Of a stretch of 64,000 nucleotides of DNA, positions 52,767 to 61,561 are shown piece after piece. Within the stretch, counting starts at the first letter, position 1. Every line of letters starts with the position of its first letter. Source of the DNA: CAZEAC01 sp964510065 (GTDB lineage: Bacteria; Bdellovibrionota_C; UBA2361; CAIXSY01); the NCBI GenBank assembly GCA_964510065.1, contig CAZEAC010000002.1:1-64000 (forward strand), given 5' to 3'. Both the position numbers and the translations under genes were made by a program. The notes beneath the pieces were generated by a model, which was not told where the DNA came from, did not search any database, and saw only the letters and a program-made list of their open reading frames with translations.

Positions 52767-54101
52767 ATGTTTGATTCCTTACATGCGAAACTTGAAGCCG
52801 CTTTTAAGAAGATTCGCGGCCATGCCTCGGTGACTCCCAAAGATATCGAGTCGACGATGCGCGAGGTGCGAATTGCACTGCTCGATGCCGACGTGAATTT
52901 TACTGTTGCCAAGGATTTCTGCACAAAAGTTGCCGAAAAAGCGCTCGGCGAGCAGGTAATGAAAAGCCTCACTCCAGCGCAGCAGATAATAAAGCTCGTG
53001 CACGAAGAGCTTGTCGCCACGATGGGTGAAGGCGCGGTGCCACTTGGGTTGAGCGTGGCGCCGCCTGCAATTATTATGCTGGTTGGGCTTCAGGGATCGG
53101 GCAAAACTACAACAGCTTCGAAGCTTGCTCGCTATATCCGTGACGAACTAAAAAGAAAGCCTTACCTGGTGCCTGCCGATGTGTACCGCCCGGCAGCAAT
53201 TGAGCAGCTAAAATCTCTCGGCTCAAAACTTGGCATCGCAGTTCATGATTCCAAACCGAACGAAGATCCCGTCTCGATTGCGAAGGCCGCGCGGGAATAT
53301 GCCGCGAATCATGCCTTTGATACAATTATCATCGATACCGCCGGTCGCTTGCAGATCGACCCGGAGCTCATGCGCGAGCTCCAGGAGATCTCTGACGCGC
53401 TACAGCCGCACGAGATTCTTCTCGTCGCAGACTCGATGACGGGCCAGGAAGCGGTCAATGTCGCGCAGGGTTTCGACCAGGCACTTGAGATTGATGGCCT
53501 TATTCTTACCAAGCTCGATGGCGACGCGCGTGGTGGGGCGGCTCTCTCAATGCGCGCGGTCACGGGGCGTCCGATTAAGTTTATCGGGATTGGTGAAAAA
53601 TCTGAGGCGCTTGAAGTTTTTCATCCCGATCGAATGGCCTCGCGAATTCTTGGTATGGGCGATGTGCTTACCCTTATCGAAAAGGCGCAAAAAGAGGTAA
53701 GTGTCGAGGACACCTTGGCTCTGCACAAGAAAATGCAGCGAAATGAATTCTCGCTTGAGGACTTTTTAAGCCAGATGCGCATGGTCAAGCGCATGGGCAG
53801 CCTTTCTTCCCTTACTTCGATGATTCCAGGCATGGGCAAGTTTGCCAAGGAGCTCGACGGCGAGAAAGCGGAAAAAGAGATGAAGCGAATTGAAGCAATT
53901 ATTCTGTCGATGACACCGCGCGAAAGACGCAATCAGTCGATTATCGATGGAAGTCGCCGAAAGAGAATTTCGAAAGGCTCGGGTACCTCGGTCGAGGAGG
54001 TTAACCGTCTGCTCAAACAGTTCCTAGAGATGAAAAAGATGATGAGCAAGATCTCCAAAATGGGCATGGGTGGCCTTATGAATCTCTTCGGAAAAGCGTG
54101 A
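52767..54101 (+). CDS. ffh: Signal recognition particle protein Ffh
   Basis: Ffh binds signal sequences of nascent membrane proteins and, with 4.5S RNA and FtsY, delivers them to the translocon. The 444-residue product has the N-terminal helical bundle, then the NG GTPase: G1 GLQGSGKT at 107-114, DTAGR near 190, TKLDGDARGG near 246. It ends with a Met-rich M domain (KKMMSKISKMGMGGLMNLF) that binds RNA and signal peptides. Length and order are standard. The stop codon falls inside the left inverted repeat of the downstream RAYT element. Confidence 0.97.
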   Translation: MFDSLHAKLEAAFKKIRGHASVTPKDIESTMREVRIALLDADVNFTVAKDFCTKVAEKALGEQVMKSLTPAQQIIKLVHEELVATMGEGAVPLGLSVAPPAIIMLVGLQGSGKTTTASKLARYIRDELKRKPYLVPADVYRPAAIEQLKSLGSKLGIAVHDSKPNEDPVSIAKAAREYAANHAFDTIIIDTAGRLQIDPELMRELQEISDALQPHEILLVADSMTGQEAVNVAQGFDQALEIDGLILTKLDGDARGGAALSMRAVTGRPIKFIGIGEKSEALEVFHPDRMASRILGMGDVLTLIEKAQKEVSVEDTLALHKKMQRNEFSLEDFLSQMRMVKRMGSLSSLTSMIPGMGKFAKELDGEKAEKEMKRIEAIILSMTPRERRNQSIIDGSRRKRISKGSGTSVEEVNRLLKQFLEMKKMMSKISKMGMGGLMNLFGKA

Positions 54102-54844
54102 CAGTCACGACTTTCACTTTTTCTGTCAACTTTTTCTCGCGTCCTACGAATAGTAGGTATGTCGAGGCGAAGTAGAATTGTAATTCCAAATACTCCACAT
54201 CACCTGACGCAGCGTGGAACGCGGCGGCAAGAGGTCTTTTTTAAGCCAGGCGATCGAGAGATCTATCTAGGTTTACTCAAAGAGAATGCCGAACGATACG
54301 GTACGCAGGTCCTTGCCTATTCATTAATGACTAACCACGTTCATCACCTGGTCGTTCCCTTGGAAGACGATTCTTTGCGATGGACCTTTCAAATGACTCA
54401 TAAACGCTATGCCGATTACATTAACGGGCGTGGCGGCTGGACAGGGCACCTGTGGCAACAAAGATTTTATTCAAGCCCCGTTGACCGCGAATACTTCTGG
54501 GTCGCGCTCAGGTATATTCTACGTAATCCTGTCGAAGCCAACCTTGTGCGGCATGCGGCCGATTACCCTTGGTCGAGCGCTAAATATCATTGCAATTCCG
54601 ATAAAAGTCCGCTTCTTACCACACAGGTTGAATGGGTTCAGCTCTTAAAGACACGCAACGATTGGTTCAACTGGCTCGCTGAGCCGGAAGAGTTGCAAAA
54701 GGTATCCTTGCTAAGAAAGAGAACCTCTCAAGATCTGCCCACCGGGTCCAAATCGTTCTTAGATGAGCTTAGAGCTAAATTCGGGGTAAGGCCCTACCCT
54801 CCCGTTCTCGGACGACCCAAAAAGGGGTAAGTCGTGACTGTCAC
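54098..54844 (+). mobile_element. RAYT element bounded by a 16-bp inverted repeat
   Basis: GTGACAGTCACGACTT at 54098-54113 is repeated inverted without mismatch at 54829-54844. The outer part of each arm is itself a palindrome (GTGAC-A-GTCAC). The element is 747 bp and holds one transposase gene. The left arm includes the ffh stop codon and the right arm the transposase stop, so insertion did not shorten Ffh visibly. Confidence 0.82.
54159..54830 (+). CDS. REP-associated tyrosine transposase (Y1/RAYT)
   Basis: This 223-residue HUH-type single-strand DNA endonuclease is of the IS200/IS605-related RAYT family. HUH is H60-V-H62 in MTNHVHHLVV; the catalytic Tyr is probably Y119 in LRYILRNPVEA. 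GHLWQQRFYSSP and DYPWSSAKYH are family landmarks. RAYTs cut at short palindromes like the flanking repeats and are usually single-copy, domesticated relatives of IS200. The C-terminal 50 residues are basic. It looks intact. Confidence 0.92.
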   Translation: MSRRSRIVIPNTPHHLTQRGTRRQEVFFKPGDREIYLGLLKENAERYGTQVLAYSLMTNHVHHLVVPLEDDSLRWTFQMTHKRYADYINGRGGWTGHLWQQRFYSSPVDREYFWVALRYILRNPVEANLVRHAADYPWSSAKYHCNSDKSPLLTTQVEWVQLLKTRNDWFNWLAEPEELQKVSLLRKRTSQDLPTGSKSFLDELRAKFGVRPYPPVLGRPKKG

Positions 54845-55067
54845 ACTTTTCTGACGAGTGTTCGCCGCGTGGTCGCACCTTCAACATTTATCTACAGTCA
54901 CGAGAATTTAAAGAACGGAGCATTGCCGCTGAAAGACTTATAATTTCTTTCCAAGTGAAAGTCACTAGCGCCTATCTCCTTGCTCCTTTTGTTCCAAGGG
55001 AATAAAATCGAGCGGTAATCGCGCCGTTACCGCGAGGTACGCAATCGCCGCGATACTATAAGGACCG

Positions 55068-56003
55068 ATGTTTACCTCTAATTTTGACGCGCCTCGCTTG
55101 CTCCCGGAAAAGTTGCTCCGCGAGCCCCCAGCCTATGTTGAAGAGTTGGAGAAGATAAGTTCGCGCTCGCTGACAAACGTCCTGCCTGCTCCCTCACTAT
55201 TTCCAGTCGAGAATTTTAAAGCTGATCTTAGGAAACAGGAGGTACAGCTGACTCTTGGGCGCCAGCTCCTTGAGAATGAGCGGCTAAGTGATAGCACTTT
55301 TATTGTCGATGGCTATCGTCAGAGCAGACTTCATGAGAAGAACTCTGCAAACAAGAATGACCTCAAGAGCTCGCAAGAATACACCAATGCACTGATGTCA
55401 CTCAAGGAAGCGCGCCAGTTGGTAAGCGGCGTACTCCATGAGGTGGCTCGCTACCAGAAGAAAGAGAGTGCGTTTCCCGCACTCAAATTGCTGCTCACTG
55501 CGAAGCAGTTAGTTTCGGTAGGCGATGAGCGTCACGTCCGACGAACCATGATTCAGCTCCTCGTTCACGCACACGAAGGGCTTGAGGAACTTAGCACTCA
55601 GCTCAGCGATCTAGAATCGAGAATTCAACTTGAAGTATCCCTGCTAAATAAAGGAAGTCGTACAATCGAAGCGTCGCGTGCTTGGTCCGACAGCTTGCGA
55701 AAAAGCGGCGAGATGCTTTGGGATCTGGCAAATACCACCGACACTATACGCGATTTATTACACGCAGATAGTGCACACTATCAGGAGATCAAAGATGCAG
55801 TGCTTTTGGGATATTTGCTGGCGCCCAGAAGCTTTCCAAAGATCATTGCAACGGTTACACAAACGCTCTTCGATTCTCCCAAGGCTCCAGAGCACGCTCT
55901 CTTACTCAGCGAGCTTGAAAAAATTAACTCCGAGCTTTCCACAAAAGTCTTGGAGATTCTTAACACCGCAAAGAAGGCAAGCGAGTTAAATCGGTCGCGC
56001 TAG
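55068..56003 (+). CDS. Unknown soluble helical protein
   Basis: This 311-residue protein lacks a signal peptide or membrane segments. Long amphipathic helices dominate from residue 60 on, including SLKEARQLVSGVLHEVARYQKKE and HAHEGLEELSTQLSDLESRIQ, suggesting a coiled-coil or helical bundle. AAGGA lies just before the ATG. I see no known domain. It precedes the pesticin-like lysozyme gene on the same strand, 130 bp away; no functional link is proven. The 220 bp before it, after the RAYT element, show nothing else. Confidence 0.6.
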   Translation: MFTSNFDAPRLLPEKLLREPPAYVEELEKISSRSLTNVLPAPSLFPVENFKADLRKQEVQLTLGRQLLENERLSDSTFIVDGYRQSRLHEKNSANKNDLKSSQEYTNALMSLKEARQLVSGVLHEVARYQKKESAFPALKLLLTAKQLVSVGDERHVRRTMIQLLVHAHEGLEELSTQLSDLESRIQLEVSLLNKGSRTIEASRAWSDSLRKSGEMLWDLANTTDTIRDLLHADSAHYQEIKDAVLLGYLLAPRSFPKIIATVTQTLFDSPKAPEHALLLSELEKINSELSTKVLEILNTAKKASELNRSR

Positions 56004-56133
56004 CCTGACCTTTTTACCAATTCGTTCGCCGATTTGTACAAATAGGTAGCTGCTGCTCTGCGCGTCAGGCCCGAGAGAATACCAGCAAAAATAAACGCGC
56101 AACTTTCGACGAATTTTCTCGAACAGCTATTCG

Positions 56134-56790
56134 ATGGATATTTATCTTCAATCAATACTTGGATCGTATGCACCGCTATTTGCGGCTCCGCGCATGCCCA
56201 TTCGCGGTGAACTTACCTGGAATTCCGAAGGCGTCGATAGCCCACAAAGCCAGTACTACTCACGACGAGCACATTGGCCTGGAGGCAACTCCGGAATAAC
56301 CATTGGTCGGGGCTATGATCTCGGCAGCAAGAATTCGGCGCAAGTGCTCTCCGATCTCATTACAATTGGGCTAGGCCTTCAACGCTCACAGATATTCTCG
56401 GCAGCTTCCGGAATAAGGGGGAAACAAGCCTTACACCTCCTGCAAAATCAACATTTTCCTGAAATTTCAGCCATTGAAGAGCAACGCCTATTCGCGCGCG
56501 CATTCCTCTCAGCAGAAGAAGATGCGCGCAGGCTACTATTCGGCACATCGCCGCAGGCGCAAGACATGTGGCTGCGCGTTCCTCCTCCAGTACGCGAAGT
56601 GCTCATTGACCTTCGATACCGCGGAGATCTTACCGCATCACGGGCTCAGTTCTTCAGGCAACGGCTTCAACATCACGATCTAGAATCAATTATTCGCCTG
56701 CTCCTTGATCGCCACGCCTGGGTCGGTCAACGCGGGCTTTCTCTGCAACGATTCGAGGCTCGCCGAATGTTTATCCTGCAACAGCGCTGA
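56134..56790 (+). CDS. Pesticin-like lysozyme-domain protein
   Basis: This 218-residue protein resembles the C-terminal muramidase domain of pesticin and T4-lysozyme-like enzymes: TWNSEGVD with the expected catalytic Glu32, then RAHWPGGNSGITIGRGYDLG, which matches the HWPGG-SG-T-G-GYD motif of that family (Thr56, Asp62). The second half is helical with a REVLIDLRYRG segment. It would cleave peptidoglycan glycan strands. No signal peptide is seen, so export may use another route (toxin- or effector-like). The final 105 bp overlap the convergent DTW gene. Confidence 0.75.
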   Translation: MDIYLQSILGSYAPLFAAPRMPIRGELTWNSEGVDSPQSQYYSRRAHWPGGNSGITIGRGYDLGSKNSAQVLSDLITIGLGLQRSQIFSAASGIRGKQALHLLQNQHFPEISAIEEQRLFARAFLSAEEDARRLLFGTSPQAQDMWLRVPPPVREVLIDLRYRGDLTASRAQFFRQRLQHHDLESIIRLLLDRHAWVGQRGLSLQRFEARRMFILQQR

Positions 56791-57486
56791 TGGATTAGAA
56801 GAACTCCCTCTCATGCGCGGCCATTCACGCTGCAACATTTCATTCATTTTTTCAAATCCATCGATGAGCGAGCGATAATGTTCACACGGCGCGTCAATCA
56901 AACTCGCCGCGGCATTCAGCAAGAGCAGGTGCGCGATCGACTCCAACGTACTCAGGCATTCTGCACGCGGCTGTTTTCGAATACGATAACGCGAAAACAA
57001 TGGCTTCTTAAAGGAAAGCCTAGGCAGCTCTCGGAGGAACCGGTTGCGATGAATAATCTTTCGCGCCTCTACCCATGTGCCATCTATCGCAATTACCGTG
57101 CAGCTTCTGTCTAGTGGGGTGGCGGAGACGTCTAGTGACTCTATCCCCGGATACAAAAGAAAGAGCTTCTGGCCAGAGCAGAGAGAAACTATATCCTCCT
57201 TCTCAAAATTAATACCACGAACAATCTTACTATTTTTTATAGCGGGCCGGAGAAGCTTTGACGAAGAGTGATATTTTCTTCGTTCATGCGGATGCTGCAA
57301 AATCAGAAGATTGGTATGCGCTTCGAATGGCACGATGAAACCGCAGACGCAATAACTTACAGGACGACAGCACCGATAGCAGGTTGGCCGTGCGACATCA
57401 CGTGGATAGGGACACATCGGATAGCAATGTCTTTGCATAGGCTTACTGCAGGTGACGCTACAATCTGCGCCATTCATTGGACCCAC
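56686..57486 (-). CDS. DTW-domain tRNA-uridine aminocarboxypropyltransferase
   Basis: This 266-residue protein carries the N-terminal zinc-type cluster CYRCCRPVSYCVC, then LLILQHPHERRKYHSSSKLL, the DTW-family core VIAIDGTWVEARKI and PRAECLSTLESIAHLL. TapT-type enzymes transfer the 3-amino-3-carboxypropyl group of SAM to uridine 47 or 20a of tRNA. The expected motifs are all present. Several ATG codons (1, 4, 17, 24) could start it. Its 3-prime end overlaps the lysozyme-domain gene on the other strand by 105 bp. Confidence 0.86.
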   Translation of the reverse strand: MGPMNGADCSVTCSKPMQRHCYPMCPYPRDVARPTCYRCCRPVSYCVCGFIVPFEAHTNLLILQHPHERRKYHSSSKLLRPAIKNSKIVRGINFEKEDIVSLCSGQKLFLLYPGIESLDVSATPLDRSCTVIAIDGTWVEARKIIHRNRFLRELPRLSFKKPLFSRYRIRKQPRAECLSTLESIAHLLLLNAAASLIDAPCEHYRSLIDGFEKMNEMLQREWPRMRGSSSNPSALLQDKHSASLESLQRKPALTDPGVAIKEQANN

Positions 57487-57517
57487 AAATTACTAGAAAA
57501 TGAAGCTCAGATGAGGG

Positions 57518-58507
57518 TCACCCTAACACTGTCACAATATTCTCCAACGCGGCAAGTCCTTGGCGCGCTACGCTGTCATAGGTGCGGCTCCCGATATGCG
57601 GAGTAAGTACCACTTCGGGAATTCCTAGTAACGGATTCTCCGGCGTTACCGGCTCAGGATCCAGCACATCAGCACCATAGCCGGCGATATGCCCCTTTTT
57701 AATTGCCTCAGCCATCGCCACGTGATCAACAAGGGCCCCACGACTTACATTGACGATATAGCTACCCCTTTTGCACAAGTTTAGCCGGTGTCGATCGAGA
57801 AACGAACGGTTCTCTTTTGAAAAATTCATATGCAGTGTCACGAAATCCGCGGCACGTAGCAGATCCTCAACAGGACTGACGTAGCGCACCGACGGAGGAT
57901 ATTCACTGAACTCAGCGCTGCCAAAGACGCGAGTCATTTCCTCTACAAACGCCATGTGTGCTGCGGACCAATTAGTATTATAGACAAGCACCTTCATGCC
58001 AAAGGCCAGTCCGCGCTTCACCACCTCCTTGCCAACTCGCCCAAGTCCGATCACGCCCAGTGTCTTACCGGTCAATTCGACGCCAGTCAGACGGTGCCAA
58101 TTGGCTCGATGCACGGCACTATTGTGCTCTGGGATCCTACGGGTAAGCGAAAGGAGAAGGCCGAAGGTAAGCTCTGAAACAGTGGTGTGATTCACTCGCG
58201 GAGTATGCCGCACTTCGATGCCAAGCTTTGCTGCAGCCTCAAGATCGACTTTATCAAGACCAACTCCGTACTTGCTTATAACCTTGGCGCGAGGAGTTAT
58301 CGCCTCTAGTACTCGCTTCGAAAACACATCCTCGCCGCACAGAAATCCATCGAACTGTTCGTGGTTGCTAATGAGATCAAGGAAATTTTCTTCGCTGAGC
58401 GGCCCACGTGCAGCGACCACCTCATACCCCGTGCTCTTAAGCGCCTCGCGATGCGCTCCTGGTGTGTCGAGAAAACTTGTCGTGGAGACAAGAATGCGTT
58501 TACGCAT
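57518..58507 (-). CDS. D-2-hydroxyacid dehydrogenase (SerA-like)
   Basis: This 329-residue NAD-dependent enzyme of the D-isomer-specific 2-hydroxyacid dehydrogenase family has the Rossmann loop GLGRVG at 154-159 and the catalytic triad Arg256 (VSRGAL), Glu285 (DPEP) and His304 (TPHIG). It lacks the ACT tail of classical SerA, so glyoxylate/2-oxoacid reduction or phosphoglycerate oxidation are both possible. It is divergent from a flavoprotein of the GlcD/D-lactate dehydrogenase group, pointing to shared D-2-hydroxyacid metabolism. Confidence 0.9.
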   Translation of the reverse strand: MRKRILVSTTSFLDTPGAHREALKSTGYEVVAARGPLSEENFLDLISNHEQFDGFLCGEDVFSKRVLEAITPRAKVISKYGVGLDKVDLEAAAKLGIEVRHTPRVNHTTVSELTFGLLLSLTRRIPEHNSAVHRANWHRLTGVELTGKTLGVIGLGRVGKEVVKRGLAFGMKVLVYNTNWSAAHMAFVEEMTRVFGSAEFSEYPPSVRYVSPVEDLLRAADFVTLHMNFSKENRSFLDRHRLNLCKRGSYIVNVSRGALVDHVAMAEAIKKGHIAGYGADVLDPEPVTPENPLLGIPEVVLTPHIGSRTYDSVARQGLAALENIVTVLG

Positions 58508-58680
58508 ACTACAATACCAACACTACATTTGGAGGGGACCTACTCCGCTCAGTTATCCAGGCTAGCAAAGAGTCAAAAAAGTATCAATTTCCGCCCGAAG
58601 CTCTTGCGAATCCTAGCAAAATAGCCCTGTCGGCCAAAGCTGGATCTTAAGCGAAGTTTCTACGTATACTCTGAATCCTC

Positions 58681-60078
58681 ATGCCTAATTGTGACCACGC
58701 GCTCGAGGATATATTCAAACCGATTCTCCATGATCGAGTTTTAACCTCTCCGCAAGATCTCGCACATTACGGAAAAGACTGGTGCAAAAACTTTCGACCA
58801 TCAGCGTCGCTCGTAGTACTTCCTCAAAGCACAGCTGAAGTGGTCGAGATTGTAAAAGCCGCCGTCAAAAATCAGATCGCTCTTGTTCCGTCGGGCGGAC
58901 GCACAGGCTTAAGCGGCGGCGCAACCGCAACAAACGGCGAGGTGATAGTTGCTCTCGACCGACTTAAGAAGATTAAGTCGGTAAACAGCATTGATCGGAC
59001 CATTGTTGCCGAAGCGGGCGTGGTAACACAACGCATCCAAGACGCCGCCACCGAAAAGGGGCTTTTTTATCCTGTTGAGTTTACCACGAAGGGCTCCTCA
59101 CAAATTGGCGGCAACGTTTCCACAAATGCCGGCGGCATACGCGTAGTACGATACGGCTCGACACGCGACTGGGTACTAGGGTTAAAGGTGGTCAGCGGGC
59201 GCGGCGAAGTTCTTGAGCTTAATGGAGCGCTTTACAAGAACCAAACCGGCTATGATCTACGCTCTCTTTTCATCGGCGCCGAAGGCACCCTCGGCATAAT
59301 TACCGAAGTAACCTTGCGGCTAACACTTCCCCCGGCTGAAACTACACGTGTGATGTGCGCGCTCCCATCAGTAAAAGATGTTTTGCCATTCTTTGAAAAA
59401 GTGCGCCGATCCTTTCCGGCATTGAGTGTATTTGAGCTTTTCGCGCATAACGCGCTTGAAAAGGTTCTAAAACATAATCCTCTATCGAATCCATTTCAGG
59501 CGACGCACGCGTACTACCTGCTCATCGAAATAGAAAGAACGCGACGCGAATCGCCGTCTGAAATCGAAGAGTTCTTCTCTTCCGCCTTCGAATCGGGAGC
59601 GCTTTCTGACGTAGTGCTCGCGCAGAATTCTAAACAGGCCGAAGAATTTATGGCGCTTCGCGAAAAAATAGGCGAAACACTCTCAACGCACTATTTCCCT
59701 CATAAGAATGATATCTCGGTTCCAATTCCAAGAATCCCTGAGTTTATAGAGAAGCTGACCGAACTTTGCCGAACCGGCTATCAGGGCATCGAAACTGTTA
59801 TTTTTGGGCATGTCGGAGATGGCAATCTGCATCTCAATGTGCTTAAGCCGAGCACGATGAGCGAGGGCGATTTCATTGCGCTGTGCAAACGCGCAGACCA
59901 CGATACGTTCAAAATGATCCAGTCACTTGGCGGAAGCATCTCTGCAGAGCATGGCATTGGCCTTTTAAAAAGAGAGTATCTACACTTTTCGAGAAGTGAA
60001 AACGAAATCGTGCTGATGCGCGAAATAAAAAAGCAGTTCGATCCTGCCGGTATTTTCAATCCCGGAAAGATTTTTTAA
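58681..60078 (+). CDS. FAD-linked D-2-hydroxyacid dehydrogenase (GlcD/D-lactate type)
   Basis: This 465-residue flavoprotein has the FAD PP-loop VPSGGRTGLSGGA at 69-81, GGNVSTNAGGIRVVRYG after it, the C-terminal substrate domain with IFGHVGDGNLHLNVL, and the ending ISAEHGIGLLKREYL...DPAGIFNPGKIF. The HxGDGNxH histidines are kept. It oxidises D-lactate, glycolate or D-2-hydroxyglutarate to the 2-oxoacid, passing electrons to the chain or an ETF. No GlcE/GlcF partners are adjacent. The 173-bp gap to the divergent dehydrogenase holds both promoters; no clear operator was seen. Confidence 0.92.
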   Translation: MPNCDHALEDIFKPILHDRVLTSPQDLAHYGKDWCKNFRPSASLVVLPQSTAEVVEIVKAAVKNQIALVPSGGRTGLSGGATATNGEVIVALDRLKKIKSVNSIDRTIVAEAGVVTQRIQDAATEKGLFYPVEFTTKGSSQIGGNVSTNAGGIRVVRYGSTRDWVLGLKVVSGRGEVLELNGALYKNQTGYDLRSLFIGAEGTLGIITEVTLRLTLPPAETTRVMCALPSVKDVLPFFEKVRRSFPALSVFELFAHNALEKVLKHNPLSNPFQATHAYYLLIEIERTRRESPSEIEEFFSSAFESGALSDVVLAQNSKQAEEFMALREKIGETLSTHYFPHKNDISVPIPRIPEFIEKLTELCRTGYQGIETVIFGHVGDGNLHLNVLKPSTMSEGDFIALCKRADHDTFKMIQSLGGSISAEHGIGLLKREYLHFSRSENEIVLMREIKKQFDPAGIFNPGKIF

Positions 60079-60155
60079 CGTGCTTCTCGAAAAGCTCGTG
60101 GCTTTCGCCTAAAGACCGCGGGACAGCAGTTCGTACACCGTGATATACCTTAAGC

Positions 60156-61523
60156 ATGAGAATTGTCATCGCCGCGTTCGGGCTTGAAAGCTCTACTTTT
60201 ACCTCGGTTGAGCCCAGCCGCGAGTCACTGTACATACGACGTGAGCAGTTTGCTCACAATGAGGTGCTCAAGATCTTCTCCGAACGCGGCATCGAAGTTT
60301 CGCAGGCAATGGCGGTTTCGGGAACGCCCACCGGCGTTTTAGACGCTGCGCTGTATCACTCACTCAAAAGTGAGGTTATTGAATGCATCGTAAAGTGCGC
60401 GCCATTTGACGGAGTACTGATGCTAATGCATGGAAGTATGCTCTACCGCGAAAATGGCGCGCTTTTTCATGGCGAGCTGGAGTTTCTGAAGACTCTTCGC
60501 AAGGAAGTCGGAGCTTCTATGCCGATCTCGGTTCGGCTGGATCTTCACGGAAATATTCCCGCTGAATTCGGAGGATACGTCACCGTTATCAGCGCGCTCC
60601 GCACCGCGCCGCACCGCGATGGTCTTCAGGTGGCACAAAGGGCTGCTCGTCTTCTTATTCGTGCCATCGAGGCAGACGCACAATGGCATAGCGAAGTCTT
60701 GCGGGTGCCGCTCCTTTTGACCGGCGAGCAGGTAATCACGGATGACGAGCCGGCGCACTCGCTCTACGGCCTCCTTGAGCAAAGTGATTTGAAAGCTGGA
60801 ATCGTTTCTTCGTCAATAATGGTTGGCTTCGCCTGGGCCGATTCGCCCTGGACAGGAGCCAGCGTTATCGTTACCGCCGAAAACCGCGAAGCAGCAAATA
60901 AAGAATGCCTTTACCTAGCCGACGAGTTTCTCAAACGAAAAGCTGAGCTGATTAACGTCAAGGATTCACTTCCTGTCGAAGACGCGCTCGCGCATATGAA
61001 GACCAATCATGCGTGTGGAATGGTATTTTCCGACTCCGGCGACAACGTTACTGCCGGTGGACCAGGAACTTCAACTTTTCTTTTAGATAAAATGATTGAG
61101 TCAAATATAGAAGGGTATGTCTTTGCGCAGTTTTACGATCCTGAAAGTCTTCGCCTGATAGTCGAGAATTCACCCGATGCGGTTACTGCGATTCGCCTAT
61201 GCGACACTTTGAACCTTTCTGTGAAGCTTACCTCAGTGCACAATATAGATTCAGTCACAATTGTTGTCGCGATAGCCGCCGGCAACACTATCATAATTAC
61301 CGACAAAAGAGTCCCACTGGCTACACCGGATATTTTTTCGAAGATCGGTCTTAATCCATTTGCGTCCAAAGGACTTATTGTAAAGCTCGGATACTTAATG
61401 CCCGAACTTAAAGACAGCGCTCCATGTTCGGCCATAATCCTCACGCCTGGGCCAACTGCACTATTAGTTTCGCAGTTCACCTACCAAAAGGTTCAGCACC
61501 CCCTCTATCCGCTTGACTCTTAG
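60156..61523 (+). CDS. M81-family metallopeptidase (MlrC-like)
   Basis: This 455-residue protein matches the MlrC family, named from microcystin breakdown but widespread and mostly of unknown substrate. The start MRIVIAAFGLESSTF, LMLMHGSML, RLDLHGN (Asp129, His131) and RTAPHRDG (His153) supply the expected zinc ligands. The C-terminal domain has SDSGDNVTAGGPGTSTFLL. The gene probably belongs with the oxidase 77 bp upstream on the same strand, and it converges with an M14 peptidase gene. Small-molecule amide cleavage is inferred. Confidence 0.9.
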   Translation: MRIVIAAFGLESSTFTSVEPSRESLYIRREQFAHNEVLKIFSERGIEVSQAMAVSGTPTGVLDAALYHSLKSEVIECIVKCAPFDGVLMLMHGSMLYRENGALFHGELEFLKTLRKEVGASMPISVRLDLHGNIPAEFGGYVTVISALRTAPHRDGLQVAQRAARLLIRAIEADAQWHSEVLRVPLLLTGEQVITDDEPAHSLYGLLEQSDLKAGIVSSSIMVGFAWADSPWTGASVIVTAENREAANKECLYLADEFLKRKAELINVKDSLPVEDALAHMKTNHACGMVFSDSGDNVTAGGPGTSTFLLDKMIESNIEGYVFAQFYDPESLRLIVENSPDAVTAIRLCDTLNLSVKLTSVHNIDSVTIVVAIAAGNTIIITDKRVPLATPDIFSKIGLNPFASKGLIVKLGYLMPELKDSAPCSAIILTPGPTALLVSQFTYQKVQHPLYPLDS

Positions 61524-61561
61524 ATAATGGCGAGCCCTTAAAGACTTCGACGCACTCTTGC

